Assembly (NCBI GenBank): GCA_963841965.1
Contig: CAWJES010000010.1
Coordinates: 62,001-126,000, forward strand
Source of the DNA: Palsa-459 sp963841965
Lineage (GTDB): Bacteria; Actinomycetota; Acidimicrobiia; Acidimicrobiales; RAAP-2
Length of the DNA: 64,000 bases
Direction: 5' to 3'
Shown: positions 18,446 to 25,863 of the stretch, one piece after another
Numbering within the stretch: position 1 is the first letter of the stretch
Layout of the letters: every line of letters starts with the position of its first letter
Program-made: the position numbers and the translations under genes
Notes under the pieces: model-generated
The model's database searches: none
What the model was told of the DNA's origin: nothing
What the model saw: the letters and a program-made list of their open reading frames with translations, nothing else

Positions 18446-18605
18446 CGGGTGAGACACCCGCACGACCGCTCCGTCCTCGGAAGCCGTTCTTCGTGCGCCA
18501 GCAGGCAGTCGACCTGGCTCCGCCAGCCGAGGCTGACGTCACAGTTGCGGGACAGCGCCGGATTCCCACCGGACTTCGCTGACTCCACTGGCTCCTCGCA
18601 CCCTA
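18446..18605 (-). promoter_or_regulatory. Cobalamin (B12) riboswitch upstream of btuFCD
   Basis: Read on the minus strand, the leader contains the B12-box core GGTGGGAATCCGGCGCTG followed by TCCCGCAACTGTGA, the conserved J6/3-P6 region of cobalamin riboswitches. A downstream GGAGCCAGGTCGACTGCC segment follows. A 6-bp hairpin CGGGTG-TCT-CACCCG (18446-18460) lies about 30 bases before btuF and could be the expression-platform element. The exact 5' and 3' ends are estimates. Known members repress transport genes when cobalamin is bound. Confidence 0.88.
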
Positions 18606-18701
18606 CTCGGGGCGCGCGGAACGCACCCGACCGGCATCGCCGAGAGGCTGCTGGGACTTGCGGCCCTATCCGACCGCGACGAGACCGGCGAGGCTCCGAC
18701 G

Positions 18702-19130
18702 GTGACCTCTCAGTCAGCTGGCTTCCTGCGCACCGAGGAGCTCGACACGGCGAAGTGCGAGCGCCTCCTGGCGCAGGCCTCCCTCGGCCGCGTCGTGCTG
18801 TCCGTCGGATGCCTCCCGGCGGCGCTGCCGGTCCACGTGGACCTCGCCGAGGGGCACGTACTGCTGGGCTGCTCGCCGGGACCCGCGATATCGGCAGCGG
18901 AGCAGGGGGACGTGGTCTCGATCCAGGTGGACGGCGAGGATGTCGACGGCACCACCTGGTCGGTCCAGGTCACCGGGGTCGCACGGGTCGTCGGATCGAG
19001 CGACCCGCTCTCCAACGTGGTCCACGAAGGACGCCTCGAGCGCGCGCTCGGCCGGGGCGCGGTGCTCGTCGCGGTGCCGCTCACGGTCCTCTCCGGCGAG
19101 CGCACGATGTGGATCCCGGCCGTCCAGTAG
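18702..19130 (+). CDS. Pyridoxamine 5'-phosphate oxidase-like flavin split-barrel protein
   Basis: 142 residues from GTG 18702. The sequence ECERLLAQASLGRVVLSV-like start (here KCERLLAQASLGRVVLS), LPVHVDLAEGHVLLGCSPG and VSIQVDGEDVDGTTWSVQVTGVAR fits the split beta-barrel family that binds FMN, F420 or haem-breakdown products. Actinobacteria often carry such genes next to DevR/DosR-type regulators, as here: the kinase starts 35 bases downstream. Cofactor and substrate cannot be told from sequence alone. Confidence 0.8.
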   Translation: MTSQSAGFLRTEELDTAKCERLLAQASLGRVVLSVGCLPAALPVHVDLAEGHVLLGCSPGPAISAAEQGDVVSIQVDGEDVDGTTWSVQVTGVARVVGSSDPLSNVVHEGRLERALGRGAVLVAVPLTVLSGERTMWIPAVQ

Positions 19131-19165
19131 GACATCCGCCCTGCGGGTATGGGAGCCTTGGCGAG

Positions 19166-20305
19166 GTGCCCCACCGCAAGATCACGAGCCTGGACAGGCT
19201 CTACGCCCTCATCGACGCCATGCTCCTCATCGAGGCGGACGCGGAGCTCGCGACCCTGCTCCAGCGGATCGTGACGGAGGCGGCCGAGCTGGTCGGGGCT
19301 CGCTACGGCGCGCTCGGCGTCCTGGACGACGAGGGGAGCTCGCTGCGCGAGTTCATCACGACCGGGGTGACCGACGCGCAGCGACTGGCCATCGGCGCCC
19401 CGCCCGTGGGTCTGGGACTTCTCGGGCACGTCATCGACGAGGGCCGCGTGATCCGGGTCACCAGCCTCGAGGCTGACCCCGAGGCCGTGGGCTTCCCCCC
19501 CAACCATCCGGCGATGACGACGTTCCTCGGGGTGCCGGTGCGCACGGGGACCGGGGCGGTCTACGGGAATCTGTACCTCTGCGACCGGGCCGACGGCGTG
19601 GCGTTCGACGACGAGGACGAGGCCGTCGTGGAGGCCCTGGGACGAGCGGCAGGCCTGCTCATCGACGAGGCCCACCTCCGCCTGAAGCTGCGCGAGCTGA
19701 CGCTGCTGGAGGAGCGGGCGCGGCTGGCGCGCGACCTCCACGACATCGTGATCCAGCGCCTCTTCGCAGTCGGGCTGTCGCTGCAGGCCACGGCCGGCGC
19801 GGACCTCCCGGCGGACGTCGAGCGCCGGATCACGACGGCGATCGACGACCTCGACGCGACGGTCCGCGAGATCCGGACCACGATCTTCGAGATCTCCCGG
19901 GACCGGAGCCCCGCGGGCGCCGGGGTGCGCTCCCAGCTGCTCGACCTCGTCGACGAGGTTGCGACGCGCCTCGGGCTCCCGGTCACCGTCGAGTTCGCCG
20001 GCCCGGTCGACGTCGCCGTCGGATCCGTGTGCGCGGACCACCTCGTGCGCGCCGCGCGCGAGCTGCTGACCAATGTCGTGCGCCACGCCCATGCCTCGCG
20101 TGCCTCGCTGAAGCTCGTCGTCGCCGACGGCTCGGCGACGCTCGAGGTGGCCGACGACGGGATCGGCCCGACCCCCGACCACACCTTCGGGTACGGCCTG
20201 CGGAACCTCTCCGAGCGCGCGGAGGCGGTCGGCGGCACCTGCACCGTCACGCCGGGGGCCGAAAGTGGCACACTCGTGAGATGGACCGCCACCAGGCTGC
20301 GCTGA
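19166..20305 (+). CDS. DevS/DosT-like GAF sensor histidine kinase
   Basis: 379 residues from GTG 19166. A single GAF domain (about 20-165, with ELVGARYGALGVLDDEG) precedes the dimerisation/phosphoacceptor segment LARDLHDIVIQRLFAVGLSLQ (His about 192), a form typical of DevS/DosT relatives. The C-terminal HATPase contains ELLTNVVRHAHAS and DDGIGPT, and ends with GYGLRNLSERAEAVGG. Unlike DosT/DevS there is one GAF rather than two, so haem sensing of O2/NO is possible but not shown. The next gene, one base downstream of the stop, is the cognate regulator. Confidence 0.9.
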   Translation: MPHRKITSLDRLYALIDAMLLIEADAELATLLQRIVTEAAELVGARYGALGVLDDEGSSLREFITTGVTDAQRLAIGAPPVGLGLLGHVIDEGRVIRVTSLEADPEAVGFPPNHPAMTTFLGVPVRTGTGAVYGNLYLCDRADGVAFDDEDEAVVEALGRAAGLLIDEAHLRLKLRELTLLEERARLARDLHDIVIQRLFAVGLSLQATAGADLPADVERRITTAIDDLDATVREIRTTIFEISRDRSPAGAGVRSQLLDLVDEVATRLGLPVTVEFAGPVDVAVGSVCADHLVRAARELLTNVVRHAHASRASLKLVVADGSATLEVADDGIGPTPDHTFGYGLRNLSERAEAVGGTCTVTPGAESGTLVRWTATRLR

Positions 20306-20306
20306 A

Positions 20307-20963
20307 TTGATCCGGGTCTTCCTGGTCGACGACCACGAGATCGTCCGTCGCGGCATCCGCGACCTGCTCGAGTCGTCCGGCGACATCTCGGTCGTGGCCG
20401 AAGCCGGCGGAGTGACCGAGGCCGAGGTGGGCTTCGTCCCCGGTTCGATCGACGTCGCGGTCCTCGACGTCCGCCTTCCCGACGGCAACGGTGTCGAGCT
20501 CTGCCGGACCCTCCGCGACAAGGACGCCTCGGTCCGGTGCCTCATGCTCACCTCGTTCGCCGACGACGAGGCCCTCGACGCGTCCGTCCTCGCCGGAGCC
20601 CAGGGCTACGTCCTGAAGGACGTCCGGGGCAGCGACCTCATCTCGTCCGTCCGCCGGGTCGCGAGCGGAGCGAATCTCCACGACCCCGATGTGATCGCGG
20701 CCGTCCGCGCCCGGATCCGCGAGCGCTCCAACGACCAGACGAGGCTGGGGGCGCTCAGTCCCCAGGAGCACCGGATCCTCGAGCTCCTGAGCGAGGGTCT
20801 GAGCAACCGCGAGATCGCCGAGCAGATGTTCCTCGCCGAGAAGACGGTCAAGAACTACGTCTCGAACCTGCTCGCGAAGCTGGGGTTCCAGCGCCGGACC
20901 GAGGCGGCGCTGTTCGCGCAGCGCACGCTGCCCCCCCGGACCGAGGGCCAGGGACCCGGCTAA
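20307..20963 (+). CDS. LuxR-family (DevR/DosR-like) response regulator
   Basis: 218 residues from TTG 20307. The receiver domain (1-120) carries the acidic DD pair at 8-9, phospho-acceptor Asp 54 (VLDVRLPDG) and Lys in GYVLKDVRG. The C-terminal LuxR helix-turn-helix (about 150-205) reads LSPQEHRILELLSEGLSNREIA and EKTVKNYVSNLLAKLG. Likely phosphorylated by the upstream kinase. The TTG start and 1-base spacing suggest translational coupling. Its 3' end overlaps the convergent PaaX-type gene by 4 bases (CTAA). Confidence 0.92.
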   Translation: MIRVFLVDDHEIVRRGIRDLLESSGDISVVAEAGGVTEAEVGFVPGSIDVAVLDVRLPDGNGVELCRTLRDKDASVRCLMLTSFADDEALDASVLAGAQGYVLKDVRGSDLISSVRRVASGANLHDPDVIAAVRARIRERSNDQTRLGALSPQEHRILELLSEGLSNREIAEQMFLAEKTVKNYVSNLLAKLGFQRRTEAALFAQRTLPPRTEGQGPG

Positions 20964-21781
20964 GGGGCTTCGACGCCCGGCGCGGCGTCGTGGTGCGAGG
21001 CTGCGAGCAGGACGCGGAACGCGGCGTCGAACTCCTCGTAGCGCGCCCTGAGGTGCGGACCGGGCCAGTGCTCCCCGCACAGCTCCTCGGGCAGCAAGGG
21101 GTCGTGCTGGAGGTGTCGGAGCACCTCTGCGTCACGCACGAACCCCGCGGCGAGATCCGACGTGCCCTCGAGCGGCGTCGCATCCATCTGCTCGATCAGG
21201 GTGCTCGCGCGCCGGCGCCAGCCCTCGACATCGAAGATGGACGCGGCGAGCGAGGCCGGATCCGCGTCGGGCACGGAGCGCAGCACGAGCAGCGCCGGGA
21301 CGTCCCCGAGCTGCAGCTCGATGTTGGCGGGCCGCATCCACACCCCATCGCGCACCTCGCCGAGGCGGGCGGCCTCGAGCCGCTCGCGCCGGTCATGGCG
21401 CACGAGGGCGGCGTCGCCGGCCGTCGTGACGATCACCACGTGCCAGTTCCCGTCGAACGGGTTCGTGCGACCCGCCCTCGACGCCGCCTGACGGTCCGCT
21501 CGCTCGAGGAGCCGCCCGGTCAGCGAGTACGTCCCATCGCCCTGCGTCGAGACCTCCCCCCTCGCCGCCATCCGCGACAGGGCGACGCGGGCGCGGTTCT
21601 CGTTGATGCCGAAGAGTGCCGCGACGTGGACCAGTTGCCGGACCGTCAGCGTCGGGGGGGACTCGCCCAGCAGCGCGCTCGCGAGGACGCTCCGTGCCGT
21701 GAGGGGTCCCTTACGATCTAGTTCCAGATGTCGGATAACTGTAAGATACCTGCGTGACCCGCGGCCCGTCGACCGAGACAC
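20960..21781 (-). CDS. PaaX-family transcriptional regulator
   Basis: 273 residues. The N-terminal winged helix-turn-helix (PLTARSVLASALLG...TVRQLVHVAALFGINENRARVALSRMAARGEV) and the central FDGNWHVVIV segment fit the PaaX family, whose founder represses phenylacetate genes. The start is uncertain. GTG 21781 gives this length but overlaps the first codons of the divergent desaturase gene by 28 bases, and no other ATG/GTG lies before the conserved ARSVL block. The layout suggests it may regulate that desaturase. Confidence 0.82.
   Translation of the reverse strand: MSRSTGRGSRRYLTVIRHLELDRKGPLTARSVLASALLGESPPTLTVRQLVHVAALFGINENRARVALSRMAARGEVSTQGDGTYSLTGRLLERADRQAASRAGRTNPFDGNWHVVIVTTAGDAALVRHDRRERLEAARLGEVRDGVWMRPANIELQLGDVPALLVLRSVPDADPASLAASIFDVEGWRRRASTLIEQMDATPLEGTSDLAAGFVRDAEVLRHLQHDPLLPEELCGEHWPGPHLRARYEEFDAAFRVLLAASHHDAAPGVEAP
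21742..21747 (+). promoter_or_regulatory. Candidate -10 box for a leaderless desaturase mRNA
   Basis: TAAGAT fits the actinobacterial TANNNT -10 consensus and ends 6 bases before the GTG at 21754. That is the spacing seen for leaderless transcripts, and I see no ribosome-binding site between them. It also lies inside the stretch shared with the divergent PaaX-type regulator's 5' end. Confidence 0.4.
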
Positions 21782-22716
21782 TGGTGCCGCCTGCGGCGCT
21801 GCTCGCAGACGTCCTGCCGACCGACCGCCTGCTGGCCAACGGCATGGCGATCCCCGAGCTTCGCGCCCGGTACCGGCGGATCGACAACGTGCGCAACGCG
21901 ATCACCGTGGTGCTCCTGTGGGGCTCCGTGCTGGCGCTCATCGAGCTGGGCGTCCGACTCGCCAACCCCTGGGTCGCCGTCGCCTGCTTCGTGCTCATGG
22001 GCCCCATGCACGCCCGGTTCGCGATCCTCATGCACGAAGCGGCCCACCGGCTCCTCTTCACCTCAAAGCGCGCGAACGACCTCGTCGGCACCTGGCTGCT
22101 CGCGTACCCCGCGATGGTGCCGATCTCGATCTACCGACGGAGCCACTTCGCGCACCACCGCGAGGAGTTCGGGCCCGACGAGCCCGACCTCGCCTTCTAC
22201 GCGGGCTACCCGGGACTCCCGAGGGACCTGCTGCGCCGGCTCGGTCGCGACGCCATCGGGATCTCCGGCTGGAAGAACTTCAAGGTGCTGCTGCTCGCGA
22301 CCCGCACGAGGCAGGGCCGCTCGATCGCGCTGCCGATCCTCGGGGTCCAGGTCGTGCTGTTCGCCGCGATGTGGGCCGCCACAGGCGCCTGGTGGGCCTA
22401 CCCGGTGTTCTGGTGGCTCAGCTGGATGACCCAGTGGCGCGTGCTGAACAGGTTGCGCGCGATCGCGGAGCACGGAGGGATGTCCGCCAGCAGGGACCGG
22501 CGGGCCACGACCCACAACGTCACGCAGCACCTGATCGCGCGGTTCTGGCTCGTCCCGTACAACACGGGGTGGCACCTCGCGCACCACGTCGACATGGGCA
22601 TCCCATGGCGGAACCTCCCCGCGTTCCACGAGGAGCTCCGGCGCGCCGGCTACGTCACCGATGCCATCACGTTCCCGAGCTACCTCGCGCTGTGGCGCGC
22701 CGCGTGCTCGCGCTAG
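21754..22716 (+). CDS. Membrane fatty-acid desaturase
   Basis: 320 residues, integral membrane di-iron enzyme. The three histidine boxes are HEAAH (about 94-98), HFAHH (131-135) and HLAHHVD near the C-terminus. An extra His in TTHNVTQH precedes the third box. Hydrophobic segments lie at about 50-90 and 190-220. Substrate could be acyl lipid, carotenoid or sterol-like; the family does not decide. GTG 21754 appears leaderless. It ends one base before the mycofactocin-cluster SDR, which is on the other strand. Confidence 0.88.
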   Translation: MTRGPSTETLVPPAALLADVLPTDRLLANGMAIPELRARYRRIDNVRNAITVVLLWGSVLALIELGVRLANPWVAVACFVLMGPMHARFAILMHEAAHRLLFTSKRANDLVGTWLLAYPAMVPISIYRRSHFAHHREEFGPDEPDLAFYAGYPGLPRDLLRRLGRDAIGISGWKNFKVLLLATRTRQGRSIALPILGVQVVLFAAMWAATGAWWAYPVFWWLSWMTQWRVLNRLRAIAEHGGMSASRDRRATTHNVTQHLIARFWLVPYNTGWHLAHHVDMGIPWRNLPAFHEELRRAGYVTDAITFPSYLALWRAACSR

Positions 22717-22717
22717 C

Positions 22718-23503
22718 TCAGACCGTCGTCATCCCGCCGTCGACCGCGAGCGCGGCGCCGGTCACGCCTGATGCCGCCTCCGAGCACAGCCACGCGATGA
22801 GGGCGGCCGGCTCGGACGGCTCGAGCAGCCTGCCCACCGGCTGGTGGTCGGCGAACGCCTCGGGCGAGTCGAGCCCGTAGAGCGCCGCCGAGGCGTCCAG
22901 CATCGCGGTCCTCGTCGATCCCGGGCAGATCGCGTTCGCCGTTACGCCCGATGCCGCGAGGTCCGCGGCGATCCCCCGGACGAGGCCGACGACGGCGTGC
23001 TTTGCCGCCGAGTACGCCGCGAGGTGGTACAGCCCCACATGTGCCGCAGCCGATGCGACTGCCACCAGGCGGCCGCTGCGGGGCTCGGGAGCCTCGAGGA
23101 GCGCCGGGACGGCTGCTGCGAAGAGCCGGCGCACACCGTCGAGGTTGACCGACACCACCGCGTCGTAGACGTCGTCAGGGGTGTCCCAGAGCGCCGCCCC
23201 GCCCGCGATGACCCCCGCGCACGCGACAGCGGCGTCGATCCGGCCGAACTGCGAGATCGCCGTCTCGACGGCGAGCGCCATGTCCTGCGCGCTCCTCGCA
23301 TCGCCGACGAGGCTCAGGACGCGGCCCGGGTGCCGGTCGACGAGCGCCTCGAGATCGGCGGGTGTGGCCATCGCGTAGGGCACGCCTTCGACGTCGCGGC
23401 AGCGGTCGACCGCGAGCACGTTCCATCCGTGCGCCACGAGCGCCTCGACCGTCGCGGCCCCGATGCCCCGGGCCGCGCCGGTGATGATCGCGACGCGGGT
23501 CAC
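22718..23503 (-). CDS. Mycofactocin-associated SDR oxidoreductase
   Basis: 261 residues. The NAD(P)-binding motif GAARGIG (about 9-15), NAG-type ACAGV, catalytic Ser in VASAAAHV, YSAAK (Tyr-x-x-x-Lys) and CPGSTRT mark a classical short-chain dehydrogenase. GTG 23503 overlaps the mftE stop by GTGA, so it belongs to the mycofactocin operon. Mycofactocin-coupled SDRs are known to hold their nicotinamide tightly and to need mycofactocin for recycling. Assigning this one to that group rests on context plus sequence style. The substrate is unknown. Confidence 0.85.
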   Translation of the reverse strand: MTRVAIITGAARGIGAATVEALVAHGWNVLAVDRCRDVEGVPYAMATPADLEALVDRHPGRVLSLVGDARSAQDMALAVETAISQFGRIDAAVACAGVIAGGAALWDTPDDVYDAVVSVNLDGVRRLFAAAVPALLEAPEPRSGRLVAVASAAAHVGLYHLAAYSAAKHAVVGLVRGIAADLAASGVTANAICPGSTRTAMLDASAALYGLDSPEAFADHQPVGRLLEPSEPAALIAWLCSEAASGVTGAALAVDGGMTTV

Positions 23504-24196
23504 GTCGGTTCCCCGAAGGCGCCCGCGACCGACCGGCGCAGTTGGTCGAGGAGCGTCTCGAGGAGCATGCGCCCCTCGTCCGGCGACGCGCCCGTCGGGT
23601 CCCCGAGCACCCCGTTGCGTGAGACCGAGCGCACGCCGCCCGCGCGCAGGTGCGCGTCGAGCTCGGCCGAGGGGGGTGGTGATCCCGGGCACCGCCTCAT
23701 TGTGGCGCACCAGATGCCCGCCCAGTGCCAGGACGATCGACGTCTCGGTCCGCCCGGCGTGCGCATCGCCCCCCGGCACGCTGGGCAGGTACGTCACGAC
23801 CCGGTCGCCCTCGTACGCCGTGATCGCGCCCACCCGCTGCATCGCATCGGCGTTGCCACCGTGGCCCGAGACGAACACGACCCCGCGCGCCCAGCCGCGC
23901 GAGGATCGGACGAGCTCGACGCAGTAGCTCGTGAGCACAGTCGTTCCGACCGAGAGCGTGCCCGCGAACCCGTCGTGCTCACCGGAGGCCCCGATCGGGA
24001 TCAGGGGGGCGGCGATCACGTCGTGGCGGACCCGCGCGAGGCGCTCGACCAGCGCGACCGCGACGAGCGAGTCGGTCGAGAGCGGGAGGTGCGGTCCGTG
24101 CTGCTCGGTGGAGCCGACCGGCACGACGAGTATGGCGGATCCCCCGAGCGCGTCGACCTCGACGGTGGTCGATTCACCGAGCACCCGTGCGCTCAC
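23500..24196 (-). CDS. mftE: Mycofactocin peptidase MftE (creatininase family), frame broken as sequenced
   Basis: Metal-dependent amidohydrolase that in known systems cuts the modified MftA to release the Val-Tyr-derived core. The N-terminal part reads VVPVGSTEQHGPHLPLSTDS (metal ligands) and later VFVSGHGGNADAM and ALGGHLVRHNEAVPG in one frame. The rest (AELDAHLRAGGVRSVSRNGVLGDPTGAS...) continues in another. The switch lies at a run of six G (plus strand 23671-23676); five would restore a single frame. The likely start is GTG 24196. This is probably a homopolymer sequencing error. A long open frame joining mftE's 5' part to the SDR is an artefact of the shift. Confidence 0.82.
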
Positions 24197-24272
24197 CTCG
24201 ATCCAGCACGTGCGGAGCGCGCGGTCGAGCCGTCGGACCCGCCGCGCGGCATGACGCTCGGCCGCCGCCCCC

Positions 24273-25388
24273 TCACGTCGCCGCGGATCCCGCGGGCACC
24301 TTCGCGGAATGGTCCCGGCTCGCCCTCGGACGCAGCAGGACCGGCGTGGCGGCGGCTCGTTCGCCGTGCCCGTGGACGCACTCGGGATCCGGACCGTCGA
24401 GCGGCATGCCGGTGAAGAACTTCGCGGCCATGCAGCCGCCTCGGCAAGCGTCGTAGGAGCCGCATGACGCGCACGCACCCGCGCTCCCCGGCTCGCGCAG
24501 CCCGCGGAACAGGGCGGAATCCCGCCACACCGCGGCGAACCCGCCGGCGTCGCGGATGCTGCCGGCGCGGAACTCGTCGTGGATGACGAACGGGCACGCA
24601 TAGACGTCGCCGATGGGATCGATGAGGCAGACGACGCGGCCCGCACCGCACAGGTTGAGCCCGTCAAGCGGATCGCCGAGGGCGGACAGGTGGAAGAAGG
24701 AGTCGCCCGTGAGCGTGTTCGGATGGTCGAGGAGCCATCGGTACAGCTCGCGGTTCTGGGCCTGCGAGGGGTGCAGCCGGTCCCAGCTGTCGACGCCGCG
24801 TCCCGAGGGCCGCAGGCGCGTCAGGCGCAACTGGGCGCCGTACCGGCTGGCGAGCTCCTCGAAGCTGCCCAGCTGGCCGACATTCTCGCTCGTCACGACG
24901 ACCGAGACCTTGAAGTTCTCGAAGCCCGCGTCGGCGAGGGCACCCATCGCCCGGATCGCGGTGTCGAAGGAGCCGGCACCGCGGACGGCGTCGTTCGTCG
25001 CGTCGTCGGCGCCGTCGATGGAGACCTGCACGTCGACGTAGTCCATCGCCGCGAGCCGTGCGGCGCGCGTCGCGTCGATCCTCGAGCCATTGGTCGAGAA
25101 CTTCACGCCCACGCGCCGGTCCACGGCGTGCTCGACGAGCTCGAAGAAGTCGCCACGGATCGTGGGCTCGCCTCCGCCGATGTTGATGTAGAAGATCCGC
25201 ATCGCCGCGATCTCGTCGATGAGCGACGCCGCCTCCTCGGTCCGCAGCTCGTTGGGGTCACGCTTCCCCGACGAGCTGAGGCAGTGGATGCACGCCAGAT
25301 TGCAGGCCCACGTGAGCTCCCAGGTGAGGCAGATGGGCGCGGCCAGGCCGCGCTCGAATCGGTCCCGCAGGGTCGAGTCAGCGCCCAC
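24273..25388 (-). CDS. mftC: Mycofactocin radical SAM maturase MftC
   Basis: 371 residues from GTG 25388, which overlaps the end of mftB by 11 bases. The radical SAM cluster motif C-x3-C-x2-C is CNLACIHC (Cys 29, 33, 36), followed by INIGGGEPTIRGDF. The C-terminal SPASM domain carries further cluster cysteines, including the VYACPF region and CASCGSYDACRGGC. In known systems MftC decarboxylates and cross-links the C-terminal Val-Tyr of MftA presented by MftB. The neighbours mftA and mftB confirm the call. Confidence 0.94.
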   Translation of the reverse strand: MGADSTLRDRFERGLAAPICLTWELTWACNLACIHCLSSSGKRDPNELRTEEAASLIDEIAAMRIFYINIGGGEPTIRGDFFELVEHAVDRRVGVKFSTNGSRIDATRAARLAAMDYVDVQVSIDGADDATNDAVRGAGSFDTAIRAMGALADAGFENFKVSVVVTSENVGQLGSFEELASRYGAQLRLTRLRPSGRGVDSWDRLHPSQAQNRELYRWLLDHPNTLTGDSFFHLSALGDPLDGLNLCGAGRVVCLIDPIGDVYACPFVIHDEFRAGSIRDAGGFAAVWRDSALFRGLREPGSAGACASCGSYDACRGGCMAAKFFTGMPLDGPDPECVHGHGERAAATPVLLRPRASRDHSAKVPAGSAAT

Positions 25389-25668
25389 GGAGGACCTCTG
25401 AGGCGACGAGGCCCCCGAGCGCGTCGCAGTACCGGTCGATCTCGCCGGCGGCGACGTGCGCGCGCACGGCGTCCTCTCCGCTCTCGTGCGCATCGAGGTC
25501 CCGCACGATGTCGACGAGCTGGCGCGACTTCAAGAACACCAGCCGGCGGTTCCCGTAGTGGTATGCGAGCGCCCCGAACGCCTCATCGCGCAGCGCCACG
25601 TCCGGGTGCAGCATCAGCGCGGCGCGGCGGTCGAACGCACGGGTCGTCCGCTCGGACTCGGCTGGCAC
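25378..25668 (-). CDS. mftB: Mycofactocin precursor chaperone MftB
   Basis: 96 residues, a PqqD-like peptide-recognition protein that delivers the MftA precursor to MftC. Characteristic sequence: LHPDVALRDEAFGALAYHYGNRRLVFLKSR split around residues 20-49. It starts 3 bases after the mftA stop and overlaps mftC, so the three are tightly coupled. Confidence 0.92.
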   Translation of the reverse strand: MPAESERTTRAFDRRAALMLHPDVALRDEAFGALAYHYGNRRLVFLKSRQLVDIVRDLDAHESGEDAVRAHVAAGEIDRYCDALGGLVASEVLRGR

Positions 25669-25671
25669 GGT

Positions 25672-25782
25672 CTAGTAGACGCCGCAGAGCCCGTCGATGG
25701 AGACCTCCTCGACGAGCAGCTCGGTCGCCCCGAGCTCGCGCTCGTCGGCCTGGTCGTCTGCCTCGGTGACTGGGTCGTCCAT
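25672..25782 (-). CDS. mftA: Mycofactocin precursor peptide MftA
   Basis: A 36-residue acidic peptide, easily missed by gene callers. It begins MDDPVTEADDQADEREL and ends IDGLCGVY directly before the TAG stop. The C-terminal IDGxCGVY is the signature of MftA; Val35-Tyr36 are the residues converted into the cofactor core. ATG 25782 follows GGGAGGATC. Most characterised MftA peptides have Met where this one has Leu (IDGMCGVY). It is the first gene of mftA-B-C-E-SDR and divergent from mftF. Confidence 0.94.
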   Translation of the reverse strand: MDDPVTEADDQADERELGATELLVEEVSIDGLCGVY

Positions 25783-25863
25783 GATCCTCCCTCAGTTGCA
25801 CGTGGCGGCCATTCTGCCGCTTCTCCCGCTCGACCGCGCAAGTGCGTCGTGCCAGACTCCCTC

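Noticed and set aside
22718..24667. A single 649-codon frame apparently fusing a creatininase and an SDR
   Set aside because: The fusion exists only because of the indel at 23671-23676. The SDR has its own GTG start and mftE its own stop in a GTGA overlap.
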